Below the pieces are notes generated by a model that worked only from the letters and a program-made list of their open reading frames with translations, ran no database searches and was not told where the DNA came from. Source: Nocardia stercoris (lineage in GTDB: Bacteria > Actinomycetota > Actinomycetes > Mycobacteriales > Mycobacteriaceae). From it: a DNA stretch of 64,000 nucleotides. Position numbers and translations under genes: made by a program. Numbering within the stretch: the first letter of the stretch is position 1; every line of letters begins with the position of its first letter. The stretch is from positions 1 through 64,000 of the forward strand of contig NZ_RFFH01000009.1 of assembly GCF_003696265.1 (NCBI RefSeq), written 5' to 3'. Shown here in pieces: positions 23,615-33,804 of the stretch.

Positions 23615-24427
23615 GTGAAGGTCGCGGGCAAGACTGCGGTGGTCACCGGAGGTGGCGGCGGTATCGGCGCTGCGATCGCGCTGCGCTTGGTGGAGGCCGA
23701 CGCACGCGTGGTGGTGGCCGATCTGGACCGCGCGGCGGCTGAGGCAGTTGTCGGTGTGATTCCGGAGAACCTCCGTGGCGCGGCGGTGGCCGTCGGAGCT
23801 GACGTGTCGGACGAGGAGCAGGTCCGCGGGCTCATCGAGCGCACCGAGGCCGAGTTCGGGCCGGTAGACCTGTATTTCGCGAACGCGGGCGTCGGTGGAC
23901 CGGTCGGCCTCGGCGACGAGCCGTCCTGGGCGACCACGATCGATGTCAATGTCAACGCTCATGTGCGGGCCGCCCGGCTGCTGGTGCCGGGCTGGCTGGA
24001 ACGGGGTGCGGGCTATTTCGTCAGCACGGCGTCGGCGGCGGGTCTGCTGACTCAGATCGGCTCGGCCGCCTATTCGGTCACCAAGCACGCCGCGGTGGGA
24101 TTTGCCGAATGGATGTCGGTCACATACGGCGACAAAGGAATCCGGGTGAGCTGCCTCTGTCCGATGGGCGTCGAGACGAAACTGCTGCGCGCGGGGGAGA
24201 ACTCGGGAGATCGGCTCGGCGAGGCGGCCACGAGGGCGGTGACCTCCGCCGGTGCCGTCCTCGCGCCGGAGGTGGTCGCGGACCTCGTGTTGGAAGCGGT
24301 GGACGACGAGCGTTTCTTGATCCTGCCCCATCCCGAGGTGCTGGAGATGTACCGCCGCAAGGGCGCTGATTACGAGAAGTGGCTGAGCGGCATGCGGCGG
24401 TACCAAGCCGGCCTGCTGGCCGACTAG
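23615..24427 (+). CDS. Short-chain dehydrogenase/reductase
   Basis: A 270-residue SDR using NAD(P). Nucleotide motif TGGGGGIGAAIAL, NAG motif FANAGVGG, serine in STASAAG, catalytic AYSVTKHA (Tyr-x-x-x-Lys). The C-terminus extends about 20 residues beyond core SDRs (VLEMYRRKGADYEKWLSGMRRY). GTG start with GGAAGGAGACGATTC upstream. Probably oxidises a hydroxy or hydroxyacyl intermediate. Transcribed with the TetR gene that starts 3 nt after its stop. Confidence 0.92.
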   Translation: MKVAGKTAVVTGGGGGIGAAIALRLVEADARVVVADLDRAAAEAVVGVIPENLRGAAVAVGADVSDEEQVRGLIERTEAEFGPVDLYFANAGVGGPVGLGDEPSWATTIDVNVNAHVRAARLLVPGWLERGAGYFVSTASAAGLLTQIGSAAYSVTKHAAVGFAEWMSVTYGDKGIRVSCLCPMGVETKLLRAGENSGDRLGEAATRAVTSAGAVLAPEVVADLVLEAVDDERFLILPHPEVLEMYRRKGADYEKWLSGMRRYQAGLLAD

Positions 24428-24430
24428 GCC

Positions 24431-25111
24431 ATGACCACGACGGCCGGTGATGGTGTAGCGGCGGAGGAGATTCCGCCGCTGGCCGACACTTCGATCCTGA
24501 GGGAGCCGCCCAGCACGCCCCGCGGGGTGCGCACCCGCACCGCCCTGGTGGTCGCGGCGCGGACGGTCTTCGAGCGCGACGGCTACCTGGAGGCGCGTCT
24601 GGCCGACGTCGCGTCGGAGGCCGGGCTGTCCACCGGCTCGTTCTACACCTATTTCGCGAGCAAGGAGGAGATCCTGCACGCGGTCCTGGATCAGGCGCAG
24701 AGCGAACTGCTGCATCCGGGCATGCCGCGGCTGCGTGGCGACGAAGCCTCGGCCGCAGCGGTCATCGAAGCCAGCAATCGGGCGTATTTCGAGGCGTACA
24801 AACGCAATGCGAAGCTGATGGCGATCCTCGAGCAGGTCGCCGCCATCGACCCCAAGTTCCGTGAGCTGCGCCGTCGCCGCAGCCGCGCGTTCTGCGATCG
24901 GAACGCACGCTCGCTCGCGCATCTCCAGGAGCGTGGCCTGGCCGACCCGCAACTGGATCCGCAGCAGGCTGCTCGGGCGCTGTCGGGCATGGTGGGCCGG
25001 ATGGCGTACTACACCTACGTGCTCGGTGAGGAGCGCTCGGTCGACGAGCTGGTGCGGACGGCCACCCGGCTCTGGGTCAATGCCGCGCGAATCGAATCCG
25101 TCGGCGGCTGA
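24431..25111 (+). CDS. TetR-family regulator (paralogue 2)
   Basis: A 226-residue TetR protein with a 35-residue N-terminal extension. HTH: RTRTALVVAARTVFERDGYL, ADVASEAGLSTGSFYTYFASKEEIL. Close to paralogue 1 at 18675 over the whole length (LHPGMP / LHPHVQ; YKRNAKLMAILEQVAAID). It is in an operon with the SDR behind operator site D, so autoregulation is likely. Confidence 0.9.
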   Translation: MTTTAGDGVAAEEIPPLADTSILREPPSTPRGVRTRTALVVAARTVFERDGYLEARLADVASEAGLSTGSFYTYFASKEEILHAVLDQAQSELLHPGMPRLRGDEASAAAVIEASNRAYFEAYKRNAKLMAILEQVAAIDPKFRELRRRRSRAFCDRNARSLAHLQERGLADPQLDPQQAARALSGMVGRMAYYTYVLGEERSVDELVRTATRLWVNAARIESVGG

Positions 25112-25472
25112 ACCATATTCAGACACGCCGAACTGGCGGGCGCGTCTGTACCGAATCACTGTGACAGCAGCTGTGCCTTTCGCTGAGGTCACCGGATCCG
25201 CGCCCGGCCACCACCGGCAAACTCGTTTGCGGCGAAGGCCTCGAGATCTATGCCCGCGCTGAATGTCCGCCGCGTCCGTGAGCGTCTCGACGGCCGACTC
25301 GGATCTGCGTTCCAGCTCGTCGATGGCGGCCGCCGGCGTTCGGGCGACGACGGGCGTCCACCGCGTTCCGTGCTTTCGGTCGATGATTGTGCTGCTCGCG
25401 ATGCCCTCGGCGAACGCGGTCGGAACGACGCCCATGACGGCGGACCGATGGCAGTCACGGCGGGTTGCGCAA
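25112..25472. other. Intergenic region, possible degraded frame
   Basis: No intact gene. On the minus strand two frames read, in order, TPAAAIDELERRSESAVETL and then IDLEAFAANEFAGGG before a stop near 25196. They may be one small gene broken by a frameshift; I cannot assign a family. Confidence 0.25.
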
Positions 25473-25496
25473 TCTGAACTCGACTTCAATTTCGCG
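25473..25496. promoter_or_regulatory. TetR-type operator, site G
   Basis: TCTGAACTCGACTTCAAT then TTCGCG; matches the 24-bp element at T-TGAA--CGA--TCAA-TTC. It is about 155 nt before the thiolase gene start. Confidence 0.45.
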
Positions 25497-25650
25497 TGGA
25501 TTTATAGGGCCTGACCACTTCATTCGCGAAAATTGTGTGGAAGATCACATGACTCATCATGAGTTGGCGGTCTTGACCGGAACGTGTGCGTCAAGCATGG
25601 TGGCGGAGGAAAATAAGCGCTTAGTAAGTTCCTCGGAGAGGATTCGGTTC

Positions 25651-26868
25651 ATGCCCGAAGCTGTCATCGTTTCTGTCGCCCGCTCACCGATCGGTCGCGC
25701 CGGCAAGGGTTCGCTCAAGGAAATGCGGCCCGACGACCTGGCTGCGCAGATCGTGCGCGCCGCGCTGGACAAGGTGCCCGCGCTCGACCCGAACACCATC
25801 GACGACCTCATGCTCGGAGTCGGTCAGCCTGCCGGAGAATCGGGATTCAATCTGGGACGGGTAGTGGCCGTGCTGGCCGGACTCGATCGTGTCCCCGGCA
25901 CCACGGTCAACCGCTATTGCTCGTCGAGCCTCCAAACGACTCGCATGGCGTTGCACGCGATCCGCGCGGAGGAGGGTGAGGTTTTCGTTTCGGCCGGAGT
26001 CGAGACCGTGAGCCGCTACGACCGGGGTAGCGCCGACGGGCTGCCCGGCACGCAGAATCCGGTGTTCGACGACGCGGTCGAGCGCACCGCGAAATTCGCG
26101 GCGGGAGGGCAGGTCTGGGTAGATCCGCGGCAAGGCGGTCTCGTGCCCGACATCTACATCGCGATGGGGCAGACGGCCGAGAATGTGGCTCAGCTCGAGG
26201 GCGTCAGCCGCGCAGAGCAGGACGCTTTCGGTGTCCGCAGCCAGAACCTGGCCGAGATCGCGCTCGCCAACGGCTTCTGGCAGCGTGACATCACACCGAT
26301 CAGTCTCCCGGACGGCTCCGTGGTGTCCGCGGACGACGGCCCGCGCTCCGGCGTCACTCTGGACGCGGTGGCCGCATTGAAGCCGGTGTTCCGGCCCGAC
26401 GGGACCGTCACCGCGGGCAACTGCTGCCCGCTCAACGACGGTGCCGCGGCGGTGGTCATCATGTCCGACACCAGGGCCGCCGAGCTCGGTCTGACTCCGT
26501 TGGCCCGCATCGTCTCCACCGGCGTGAGCGGCTTGTCGCCCGAGATCATGGGCCTGGGCCCGGTCGAGGCGTCGCGGCAGGCATTGGCTCACGCGGGCAT
26601 GACGATCGGCGACATCGACCTCGTCGAGATCAACGAAGCCTTTGCGGCACAAGTGATTCCATCAGCGCGTCAACTCGGTGTCGACCTCGACAAGCTCAAC
26701 ATCAATGGTGGCGCCATCGCCGTCGGGCATCCGTTCGGCATGACCGGCGCGCGGATCACCAGCACCCTCGTCAACTCCCTGCAATTCCACGACAAACAGT
26801 TCGGCCTGGAAACCATGTGTGTCGGTGGCGGCCAGGGCATGGCCATGGTGCTCGAACGCCTGTCGTAA
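25651..26868 (+). CDS. Acetyl-CoA acyltransferase (thiolase)
   Basis: A 405-residue thiolase that cleaves 3-oxoacyl-CoA with CoA in the last step of beta-oxidation. Start at 25651 (MPEAVIVSVARSPIG), where family homology begins and GGAGAGGA precedes; an open frame upstream is not needed. Active-site Cys in NRYCSSSLQ (about Cys90), His in NGGAIAVGHPFGMTGAR, and second Cys in MCVGGGQG. First gene of a dense plus-strand run that continues to 33528. Confidence 0.93.
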   Translation: MPEAVIVSVARSPIGRAGKGSLKEMRPDDLAAQIVRAALDKVPALDPNTIDDLMLGVGQPAGESGFNLGRVVAVLAGLDRVPGTTVNRYCSSSLQTTRMALHAIRAEEGEVFVSAGVETVSRYDRGSADGLPGTQNPVFDDAVERTAKFAAGGQVWVDPRQGGLVPDIYIAMGQTAENVAQLEGVSRAEQDAFGVRSQNLAEIALANGFWQRDITPISLPDGSVVSADDGPRSGVTLDAVAALKPVFRPDGTVTAGNCCPLNDGAAAVVIMSDTRAAELGLTPLARIVSTGVSGLSPEIMGLGPVEASRQALAHAGMTIGDIDLVEINEAFAAQVIPSARQLGVDLDKLNINGGAIAVGHPFGMTGARITSTLVNSLQFHDKQFGLETMCVGGGQGMAMVLERLS

Positions 26869-26895
26869 CCCTCTGAACAACGAAAGGTCCTGTCC

Positions 26896-27648
26896 GTGAA
26901 CAGATTCGAAGGAAAGACCGCCATTGTCACCGGCGCCAGCCGGGGCATCGGCCTCGGCATCGCGCAGCGCCTGGTGGACGAGGGCGCGAAGGTTGTGATC
27001 ACCGCCCGCAAGCAGGACGCGCTCGACGAAGCGGTCGCCGCGCTGGGCGGGCCGTCGAGGGCGCTGGCTGTGGCCGGTCGTGCCGACGATGCCGCGCACC
27101 AGGCCGAGACTGTCGAGCGGGCCGTCGAAACCTTCGGCAGCGCCGACCTGCTGGTGAACAACACCGGCATCAACCCGGTCTTCGGTCCGATGGTGGAGCT
27201 GTCGCTCGACGCCGCCCGAAAGATCGTGGAGGTCAACTGCCTTGCCGCGCTGTCGTGGGTGCAGCAGACCTATCAGGGCTGGATGAAGGACAACGGCGGC
27301 TCGGTCGTGAACGTCTCCTCGGTCGCCGGCCTGAAGCCCGCGCCCGGCATCGGCTTCTACGGTTCCAGCAAGGCAATGCTGACCCACATCACCCAGGAGC
27401 TGGCCGCCGAACTCGGACCGGACATCCGCGTGAACGCTGTCGCCCCAGCGGTCGTGAAGACCCAGTTCGCCAGCGCCCTCTATGAAGGTCGGGAGGAGAA
27501 GCTCGCGGCCACCTACCCGCTGAAACGGCTGGGCGTGCCGGAGGACATCGGCAGCGTGGTCGCCTTCCTGCTCTCCGCGGACGCGGCCTGGCTCACCGGC
27601 CAGCTGCTCGTGGTCGACGGCGGCATCACCCTCACCGGCGGTGTCTGA
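26896..27648 (+). CDS. SDR family oxidoreductase (FabG-like)
   Basis: A 250-residue classical SDR. TGASRGIGLGIAQR nucleotide loop, NNTGIN, serine in VVNVSSVAG, catalytic FYGSSKAML, and C-terminal WLTGQLLVVDGGITLTGG. NADP preference is suggested by ITARKQDA after the second strand. Likely 3-hydroxyacyl-CoA dehydrogenase or reductase in the pathway. GTG start; its end overlaps the next gene by 8 nt. Confidence 0.92.
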   Translation: MNRFEGKTAIVTGASRGIGLGIAQRLVDEGAKVVITARKQDALDEAVAALGGPSRALAVAGRADDAAHQAETVERAVETFGSADLLVNNTGINPVFGPMVELSLDAARKIVEVNCLAALSWVQQTYQGWMKDNGGSVVNVSSVAGLKPAPGIGFYGSSKAMLTHITQELAAELGPDIRVNAVAPAVVKTQFASALYEGREEKLAATYPLKRLGVPEDIGSVVAFLLSADAAWLTGQLLVVDGGITLTGGV

Positions 27649-28648
27649 GTTGGCGCGAATGCGGGCGTGGCGCGTCCACGAACTCGGCGAGCCCGGAAAA
27701 GTATTGCGCCTGGACACCGTCGACCGGCCGGAACCGGGCCCACGCCAGCTGGTCGTCCGGGTCGTCGGTGCGGCGGCGAACTTCCCCGATGTGCTCATGT
27801 GCCGTGGCCTCTATCAGGTAAAGCCGCCGCTCCCGTTCACACCCGGCGTCGAGCTGTGCGGTGAGGTGGTGGCCGTGGGCACCGAGGTCACCGGATTCGC
27901 CGTCGGCGACCGCGTCCTGGGCGGCAGCTCGCTGCCCTACGGCGGATTCGCCGAGTACGCGCTGATGGAAGCGGCTCAGACCTTTCCCGCGCCGGCGGAG
28001 TTGGACGATGCGGAAGCGTCCGCGCTGTTCATCGGCTACCAGACGGGCTGGTTCGGGCTGCATCGCCGCGCCGCGTTGCGGGCGGGGGAGACCCTGCTGG
28101 TGCATGCCGCTGCCGGTGGCGTGGGCAGTGCCGCGATCCAGCTCGGCAAGGCGGCTGGGGCGCGGGTGATCGGCGTCGTCGGCGGTCCCGAAAAGGCCGA
28201 GTACGCAAGAGAGCTCGGTGCCGATGTGGTCGTGGACCGATGGAGCGAGGACTTCGTCGAGGTCGTCGAACAGGTCACGGACAATCGGGGTGCGGACGTC
28301 GTCTACGACCCGGTCGGGGGCGAGACCTACGCCCGCTCGACGAAATGCACCGCCTTCGAGGGCCGGATCCTGGTCGTCGGCTTCGCGGGCGGCGAAATCC
28401 AAAGCGCCGCACTCAATCACGCCCTGATCAAAAACTATTCGATCGTCGGCCTGCATTGGGGTCTCTATAACGCCTATGACCCGGCCGCGGTCGCGCAGTG
28501 CCATCGGGAGCTGACCGAGCTCGCCGTCGCGGGTTCCATCCGTCCGCTGGTCACCGAACGACTGGCATTGGCAGATATCGCCGATGGCGTTCAGCGCCTC
28601 GCCGACGGCAAGACCGTCGGACGCGTGGTCTACACCCCGTCGGCCTGA
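27641..28648 (+). CDS. Quinone oxidoreductase-like MDR protein
   Basis: A 335-residue medium-chain dehydrogenase/reductase of the zinc-free quinone-oxidoreductase type. N-terminal GroES-like domain (MRAWRVHELGEPGKVLRLDT, FTPGVELCGEVVAVG), then Rossmann domain with LLVHAAAGGVGSAAIQLGKAAGARVIG. No zinc-binding cysteine cluster. Likely NADPH-dependent enoyl or quinone reduction. The GTG at 27641 overlaps the preceding stop region and suggests coupling; ATG at 27659 is an alternative start. Confidence 0.9.
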   Translation: MSELARMRAWRVHELGEPGKVLRLDTVDRPEPGPRQLVVRVVGAAANFPDVLMCRGLYQVKPPLPFTPGVELCGEVVAVGTEVTGFAVGDRVLGGSSLPYGGFAEYALMEAAQTFPAPAELDDAEASALFIGYQTGWFGLHRRAALRAGETLLVHAAAGGVGSAAIQLGKAAGARVIGVVGGPEKAEYARELGADVVVDRWSEDFVEVVEQVTDNRGADVVYDPVGGETYARSTKCTAFEGRILVVGFAGGEIQSAALNHALIKNYSIVGLHWGLYNAYDPAAVAQCHRELTELAVAGSIRPLVTERLALADIADGVQRLADGKTVGRVVYTPSA

Positions 28649-28672
28649 TCCGACTCGCCCCAGGAGAACATC

Positions 28673-29434
28673 ATGAGCAACGAAACACAGCCGGTAGCAC
28701 TGGTCACCGGAGCAGCGCGCGGAATCGGCGCCGCCGTCGCGCGTCGGCTCGCGGCCGACGGAATGGCCGTGGCCGTCCTGGATTTGGACGAGGCGGCCTG
28801 CAAACCCGTCGTCGAGGAGATCGTGGCGGCCGGTGGCCGGGCGCTGGCCGTCGGCGCGGACGTGTCCGACGAGAGCGCGGTCGACCAGGCCGTGGAACGG
28901 GTGGCCGCCGAACTCGGCCCGCCGACCGTGCTGGTCAACAATGCCGGCATTCTGCGTGACAACCTACTGTTCAAAATGACCGTCGGGGATTGGGACGCCG
29001 TCATGGGCGTGCACCTGCGCGGCGCCTTCCTGTGCTCGAAAGCGGTGCAGCGCCACATGGTCGACGCGGGTTTCGGTCGCATCGTGAGCCTTTCGAGTAC
29101 CTCGGCGCTGGGCAACCGCGGCCAGGCCAACTACTCGGCGGCCAAGGCCGGGCTGCAGGGCTTCACCAAGACGCTCGCCTTCGAACTCGGCAAATTCGGC
29201 ATCACCGCCAACGCCGTCGCACCGGGCTTCATCGAGACCGAGATGACCCAGGCCACCGCGGCGCGGATGGGGGTCGACTTCGAGGACTTCAAGAAGGCCC
29301 TCATTTCCCAGATCCCGGTGGCGCGTGCGGGAAAGCCCGAGGACGTGGCACACACCGTCTCGTTCCTGGTGAGCGAGGGCGCGGGATTCGTGTCGGGTCA
29401 GGTCGTCTACGTGGCCGGCGGACCGACGAACTAG
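28673..29434 (+). CDS. SDR family oxidoreductase (3-oxoacyl reductase-like)
   Basis: A 253-residue SDR: VTGAARGIGAAVARR, NNAGILRDNLLFKMTVGDWD, SLSSTSALGNRGQANYSAAKAG (Ser, Tyr, Lys), C-terminal GFVSGQVVYVAGG. The N-terminal NAGILRD-LLF pattern is common in 3-hydroxyacyl-CoA dehydrogenases of MaoC-linked beta-oxidation. RBS CAGGAGAACATC. Followed after 31 nt by the MaoC gene. Confidence 0.92.
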   Translation: MSNETQPVALVTGAARGIGAAVARRLAADGMAVAVLDLDEAACKPVVEEIVAAGGRALAVGADVSDESAVDQAVERVAAELGPPTVLVNNAGILRDNLLFKMTVGDWDAVMGVHLRGAFLCSKAVQRHMVDAGFGRIVSLSSTSALGNRGQANYSAAKAGLQGFTKTLAFELGKFGITANAVAPGFIETEMTQATAARMGVDFEDFKKALISQIPVARAGKPEDVAHTVSFLVSEGAGFVSGQVVYVAGGPTN

Positions 29435-29465
29435 GCCGACAACGCAATCGAGAGGATCGCAACCC

Positions 29466-29918
29466 ATGCAGGTATTCCAAGGCTTGCCCGAACTGGAGAA
29501 GGCCGTCGGCACCCACCTCGGCTACAGCGACTGGCACACCGTGACCCAGGAACAGATCAACCGGTTCGCCGATGCCACCGGTGATCACCAGTGGATCCAC
29601 GTGGACCCGGAGCGGGCCGCCGCCGGTCCGTTCGGCGCGACGGTGGCCCACGGCTTCCTCACCCTGTCGCTGCTGCCGATGCTCACCGCGAGCGTGTACA
29701 CGGTCGAGGGGCTGTCGATGGGAGTCAACTACGGGGCCAACAAGGTTCGCTTCCCCGCCCCGGTGCCCGTCGGCTCCCGCCTCAGGGCGGGCGTGGAACT
29801 GGTGTCGCTGACACCCGCGGCCCTGGGCTACCAGGCGGTCAGCCGAGTCACGGTCGAGATCGAGGGCGCGGCCAAACCGGCCTGCGTGGCCGAGTCCGTC
29901 GCTCTACTGGTGCCCTGA
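29466..29918 (+). CDS. MaoC-family dehydratase
   Basis: A 150-residue hot-dog-fold hydratase. The R-hydratase motif is present as FADATGDHQWIHVDPERAAAGPFGATVAHGFLTLSL, with catalytic Asp and His. It hydrates enoyl-CoA in the direction of beta-oxidation, working with the SDR upstream. Its stop overlaps the start of the next gene (TGATG). Confidence 0.92.
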   Translation: MQVFQGLPELEKAVGTHLGYSDWHTVTQEQINRFADATGDHQWIHVDPERAAAGPFGATVAHGFLTLSLLPMLTASVYTVEGLSMGVNYGANKVRFPAPVPVGSRLRAGVELVSLTPAALGYQAVSRVTVEIEGAAKPACVAESVALLVP

Positions 29919-30832
29919 TGGGCGGCCGCGACGCCACCGGGGAAGTAGCCGCGAAGCTGCCCGGGCTGGACTTGGAGCGACTGGCGAGCTGGCTGGCCGC
30001 CGACCGGCCCGACCTGAGCGCCGCCCCGCTCACCGGCAGGCTGATCGCCGGTGGCCGATCCAACCTCACCTATGCGGTGAGTGACGGTGCCTCGCAATGG
30101 ATTCTGCGTCGACCGCCGCTCGGCCACGTGCTGGCGACCGCCCACGACATGGGGCGCGAATTCCGCGTGATGAGCGCACTGGCCGACACCGATGTCCCGG
30201 TCCCACGCACCTACGCGCTGTGTACCGATGCCGGCATCCTCGGCGCGCCTTTCTATCTGATGGAAAACGTCGCGGGCAAGCCCTATCGGACGGCATCCGA
30301 GCTCGTGGCACTGGGACCGGAACGGGTGCAGGCGATTTCGGCCGGCATGATCGACGCACTCGCCGTGCTGCACTCCGTCGATCCGGCGGCGGTGGGCCTG
30401 GCGGACTTCGGGCGTCCGAACGGATTCCTGGCACGTCAGGTGCGTCATTTGAAGGTGCGTCGCCAATTCGGCCGCGTGGTCGGCGGATTCCAGGCGCTCA
30501 AACATCGCCTCGCCGACCTGTTCGTCGAGATGGAGATGGCGGCGGCCGGCTCTCGCTACGCCGCGGGCGTTATCGCGACGGGCGACCCCGACATTCCCGT
30601 GGGTACCGCGGTGGCCGCGGCCTATTGCGCGGACGTGGCCGTCAAGGCCGCCGAGGAAGCCGTCCAGCTGCACGGTGGCATCGGCATGACCTGGGAATAT
30701 CCGGTGCACCTGTACCTCAAGCGCGCCAAGGCCGATCAACTCGGTCTGGGCAGCCCCGGCTACCACCGCTCGGTCCTGGCTGAGCTGGTCGATATTCGCC
30801 TGGGTGTGGAACAGCGTTTCGCACAAAGTTGA
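29918..30832 (+). CDS. Hybrid gene: truncated phosphotransferase fused to acyl-CoA dehydrogenase C-terminus
   Basis: A 304-residue frame made of two halves. Residues 1 to about 175 are the front of an APH-type phosphotransferase of the FadE36 kind (LTGRLIAGGRSNLTYAVSDG, WILRRPPLGHVLATAHDMGRE, PFYLMENVAGKPYRT), breaking off at NGFLARQVRHLK. From VRRQFGRVVGGFQALKHRLAD onward it is the C-terminal helical domain of an acyl-CoA dehydrogenase (AVAAAYCADVAVKAAEEAVQ, LHGGIGMTWEYPVHLYLKRA). The kinase catalytic loop (HGDYRLDN type) and the dehydrogenase N-terminal and beta domains are absent. A deletion of roughly 1.3-1.5 kb joining two neighbouring genes in frame explains this best. Activity of either half is doubtful. 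Start overlaps the MaoC stop. Confidence 0.85.
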   Translation: MGGRDATGEVAAKLPGLDLERLASWLAADRPDLSAAPLTGRLIAGGRSNLTYAVSDGASQWILRRPPLGHVLATAHDMGREFRVMSALADTDVPVPRTYALCTDAGILGAPFYLMENVAGKPYRTASELVALGPERVQAISAGMIDALAVLHSVDPAAVGLADFGRPNGFLARQVRHLKVRRQFGRVVGGFQALKHRLADLFVEMEMAAAGSRYAAGVIATGDPDIPVGTAVAAAYCADVAVKAAEEAVQLHGGIGMTWEYPVHLYLKRAKADQLGLGSPGYHRSVLAELVDIRLGVEQRFAQS

Positions 30833-30833
30833 A

Positions 30834-30857
30834 CTTGAATCCAACGTCAAGTACGGT
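30834..30857. promoter_or_regulatory. TetR-type operator, site E
   Basis: CTTGAATCCAACGTCAAG then TACGGT, with short inverted repeat ACTTGA / TCAAGT. It lies 43 nt before the acyl-CoA dehydrogenase start and just after the hybrid gene. Confidence 0.7.
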
Positions 30858-30900
30858 GCGAAGTAGTGCACCGGCACTGTCGGAATGGACGAGGAGGACC

Positions 30901-32124
<1,224 letters not shown>

Positions 32125-32180
32125 CCCGCACATGCGAGTCCGAACAGTACTTTCGACATCACCCACCCGAGGAGGAAACA

Positions 32181-32504
32181 ATGGCCGAACCCTGTGTCGT
32201 CGTGGCGACCATGATCGCGAAGCCGGGTCGCGAAGACCTGGTCGAGAAGACGCTGCGCGCGGCCGCGCCTGCCGTGCATGCCGAACCGGGCTGCCTGCAG
32301 TACGCGCTGCACCGCGAGCTGAAGCAGCCCGGGCGGTTCGTCATGATCGAGAAGTGGGCGTCGAGGGAGGCGCTGCGCGAGCACGGTCAGGGTACGGCGC
32401 TGCGCGAGGTCGGCGTCGCCTTGGCCGATGCCCTGGTGGCCGCGCCCGAGGTGCGGGTCTTCGAACCGCTGCCCGCCGGCGATCCCGACAAGGGCGCACT
32501 GTGA
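32181..32504 (+). CDS. Antibiotic biosynthesis monooxygenase (ABM) domain protein
   Basis: A 107-residue ferredoxin-like ABM protein. MAEPCVVVATMIAKPGREDLVE, EPGCLQYALHRELKQPGRFVMIEKWAS with a conserved Trp, and EHGQG. These small dimeric enzymes oxidise quinol-like substrates without cofactors. RBS GAGGAGGAAACA fixes the start. In a catabolic operon it may oxidise an aromatic or enone intermediate, or protect against one. Confidence 0.88.
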   Translation: MAEPCVVVATMIAKPGREDLVEKTLRAAAPAVHAEPGCLQYALHRELKQPGRFVMIEKWASREALREHGQGTALREVGVALADALVAAPEVRVFEPLPAGDPDKGAL

Positions 32505-32526
32505 CCACCGGGAAGCGAGTGCACGC

Positions 32527-33528
32527 ATGACGAAAACGCAGCAGGTGCGGCTGGCGCGCCGCCCGTCCGGGCTTCCCGGCACCGACACCTGGAACGTGAC
32601 GACCGAGGATCTCCCCGCGCTCGGCGAAGGCGAGATCCTGGTGAAGATCGATTACATCTCCCTCGATCCGGCCATGCGCGGCTGGCTCAACGATGTCCGG
32701 TCCTACCTCCCGCCGGTCGGTCTGGGCGAGGTTATGCGCTCGCTGGACATCGCCACCGTCGTCGAATCCACGCATCCCGATTTCGCGGTCGGCGACGCGG
32801 TCAGTGGAACCTTCGGCGTCACCGAATACGCCGTCAGCGATGGCAAGGGAGTGACGAAGATCGACCTCGGCGTCGCACCCGGCCCCACCTGGCTCGGTGC
32901 GCTCGGAATGCCGGGCATGACAGCGTATTTCGGAATCCTCGAGGTCGGCAAGCTGAAAGCTGGTGAGACCGTGGTGGTCTCGGCCGCGGCGGGTGCCGTC
33001 GGCAGCGTGGTCGGGCAGATCGCCAAGGCCAACGGCGCGACCGTGATCGGGATCGCCGGCGGGGCGGAGAAGTGTCGGATCCTCACCGAGGAACTGGGTT
33101 TCGACGCGGCCGTCGACTACCGCGGCGAGGACGTGCTGCACCGGCTGCGCGAGCTCGCACCCGAAGGTATCGACATCTACTTCGACAATGTCGGCGGCGA
33201 CATCCTCGACGCCGCGCTCGCCAACCTCCGGCGCGGTGCCCGCATCGTGCTGTGCGGCGCGGTCTCGGCCTACAACGACGAGAAGCTACGCCCCGGCCCG
33301 TCGCGGTACATGTCACTGCTGGTCTTCCGGGCGTCCATGACCGGCTTCGTCGTCTTCGACTACGCCGACCGCTACCCTGAAGCGGTCGCGGCCATCGCGG
33401 GCTGGATCGCCGAAGGCAAGCTGAAGAGCCGCGAACACATCGTTGCCGGTGGCGTCGCACAGTTCGGCGAAACCTTGAACATGCTGTTCAGTGGTGGCAA
33501 CACCGGAAAACTGGTGCTGGCACTCTGA
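32527..33528 (+). CDS. NADP-dependent oxidoreductase (CurA / PTGR-like)
   Basis: A 333-residue MDR enzyme related to curcumin and 15-oxoprostaglandin reductases. Signature SLDPAMRGWLNDVRSYLPPVGLGEVMRSL, then Rossmann loop VVSAAAGAVGSVVGQIAKANG, and YFDNVGGDILDAALANLRRGARIVLCGAVSAYN. It reduces alpha,beta-unsaturated carbonyls. Start at 32527; an in-frame GTG 9 nt earlier is possible. Last gene of the run. Confidence 0.92.
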   Translation: MTKTQQVRLARRPSGLPGTDTWNVTTEDLPALGEGEILVKIDYISLDPAMRGWLNDVRSYLPPVGLGEVMRSLDIATVVESTHPDFAVGDAVSGTFGVTEYAVSDGKGVTKIDLGVAPGPTWLGALGMPGMTAYFGILEVGKLKAGETVVVSAAAGAVGSVVGQIAKANGATVIGIAGGAEKCRILTEELGFDAAVDYRGEDVLHRLRELAPEGIDIYFDNVGGDILDAALANLRRGARIVLCGAVSAYNDEKLRPGPSRYMSLLVFRASMTGFVVFDYADRYPEAVAAIAGWIAEGKLKSREHIVAGGVAQFGETLNMLFSGGNTGKLVLAL

Positions 33529-33682
33529 TTCGCCGAAGGTCCGTTGAGCAACGAAGTGGCCCGCATTCACAGTGCGGGTCCCTTCGGTTCGGCGGCAGGT
33601 CGCGGGTCGAGATGGGTCCGTGCGAACGCCGGCAGGCCGCGAAGCCGCGTTCGAACTCCGCCTCGGATTCGCCCCGAGAGTA

Positions 33683-33706
33683 TGTGAACCCGAGTTCGAC
33701 TTCAGC
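33683..33706. promoter_or_regulatory. TetR-type operator, site F
   Basis: TGTGAACCCGAGTTCGAC then TTCAGC; compares well with site C (TGTGAA---CGA-GT--A--TTCA). It lies about 100 nt before the third TetR gene. Confidence 0.5.
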
Positions 33707-33804
33707 GCCAGCTCGGGCCTTTGAGCGGGGGGTTCTCTCTGCCGCTCGATAGCGGCGACCGCGCCGCTGACAGATGCCGGGCGGATGGATGCAAGACTGT
33801 CCGG

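Noticed and set aside
23582..25489. 635-codon antisense frame over SDR and TetR genes
   Set aside because: Both plus-strand genes have full family motifs and RBS; the antisense product shows none.
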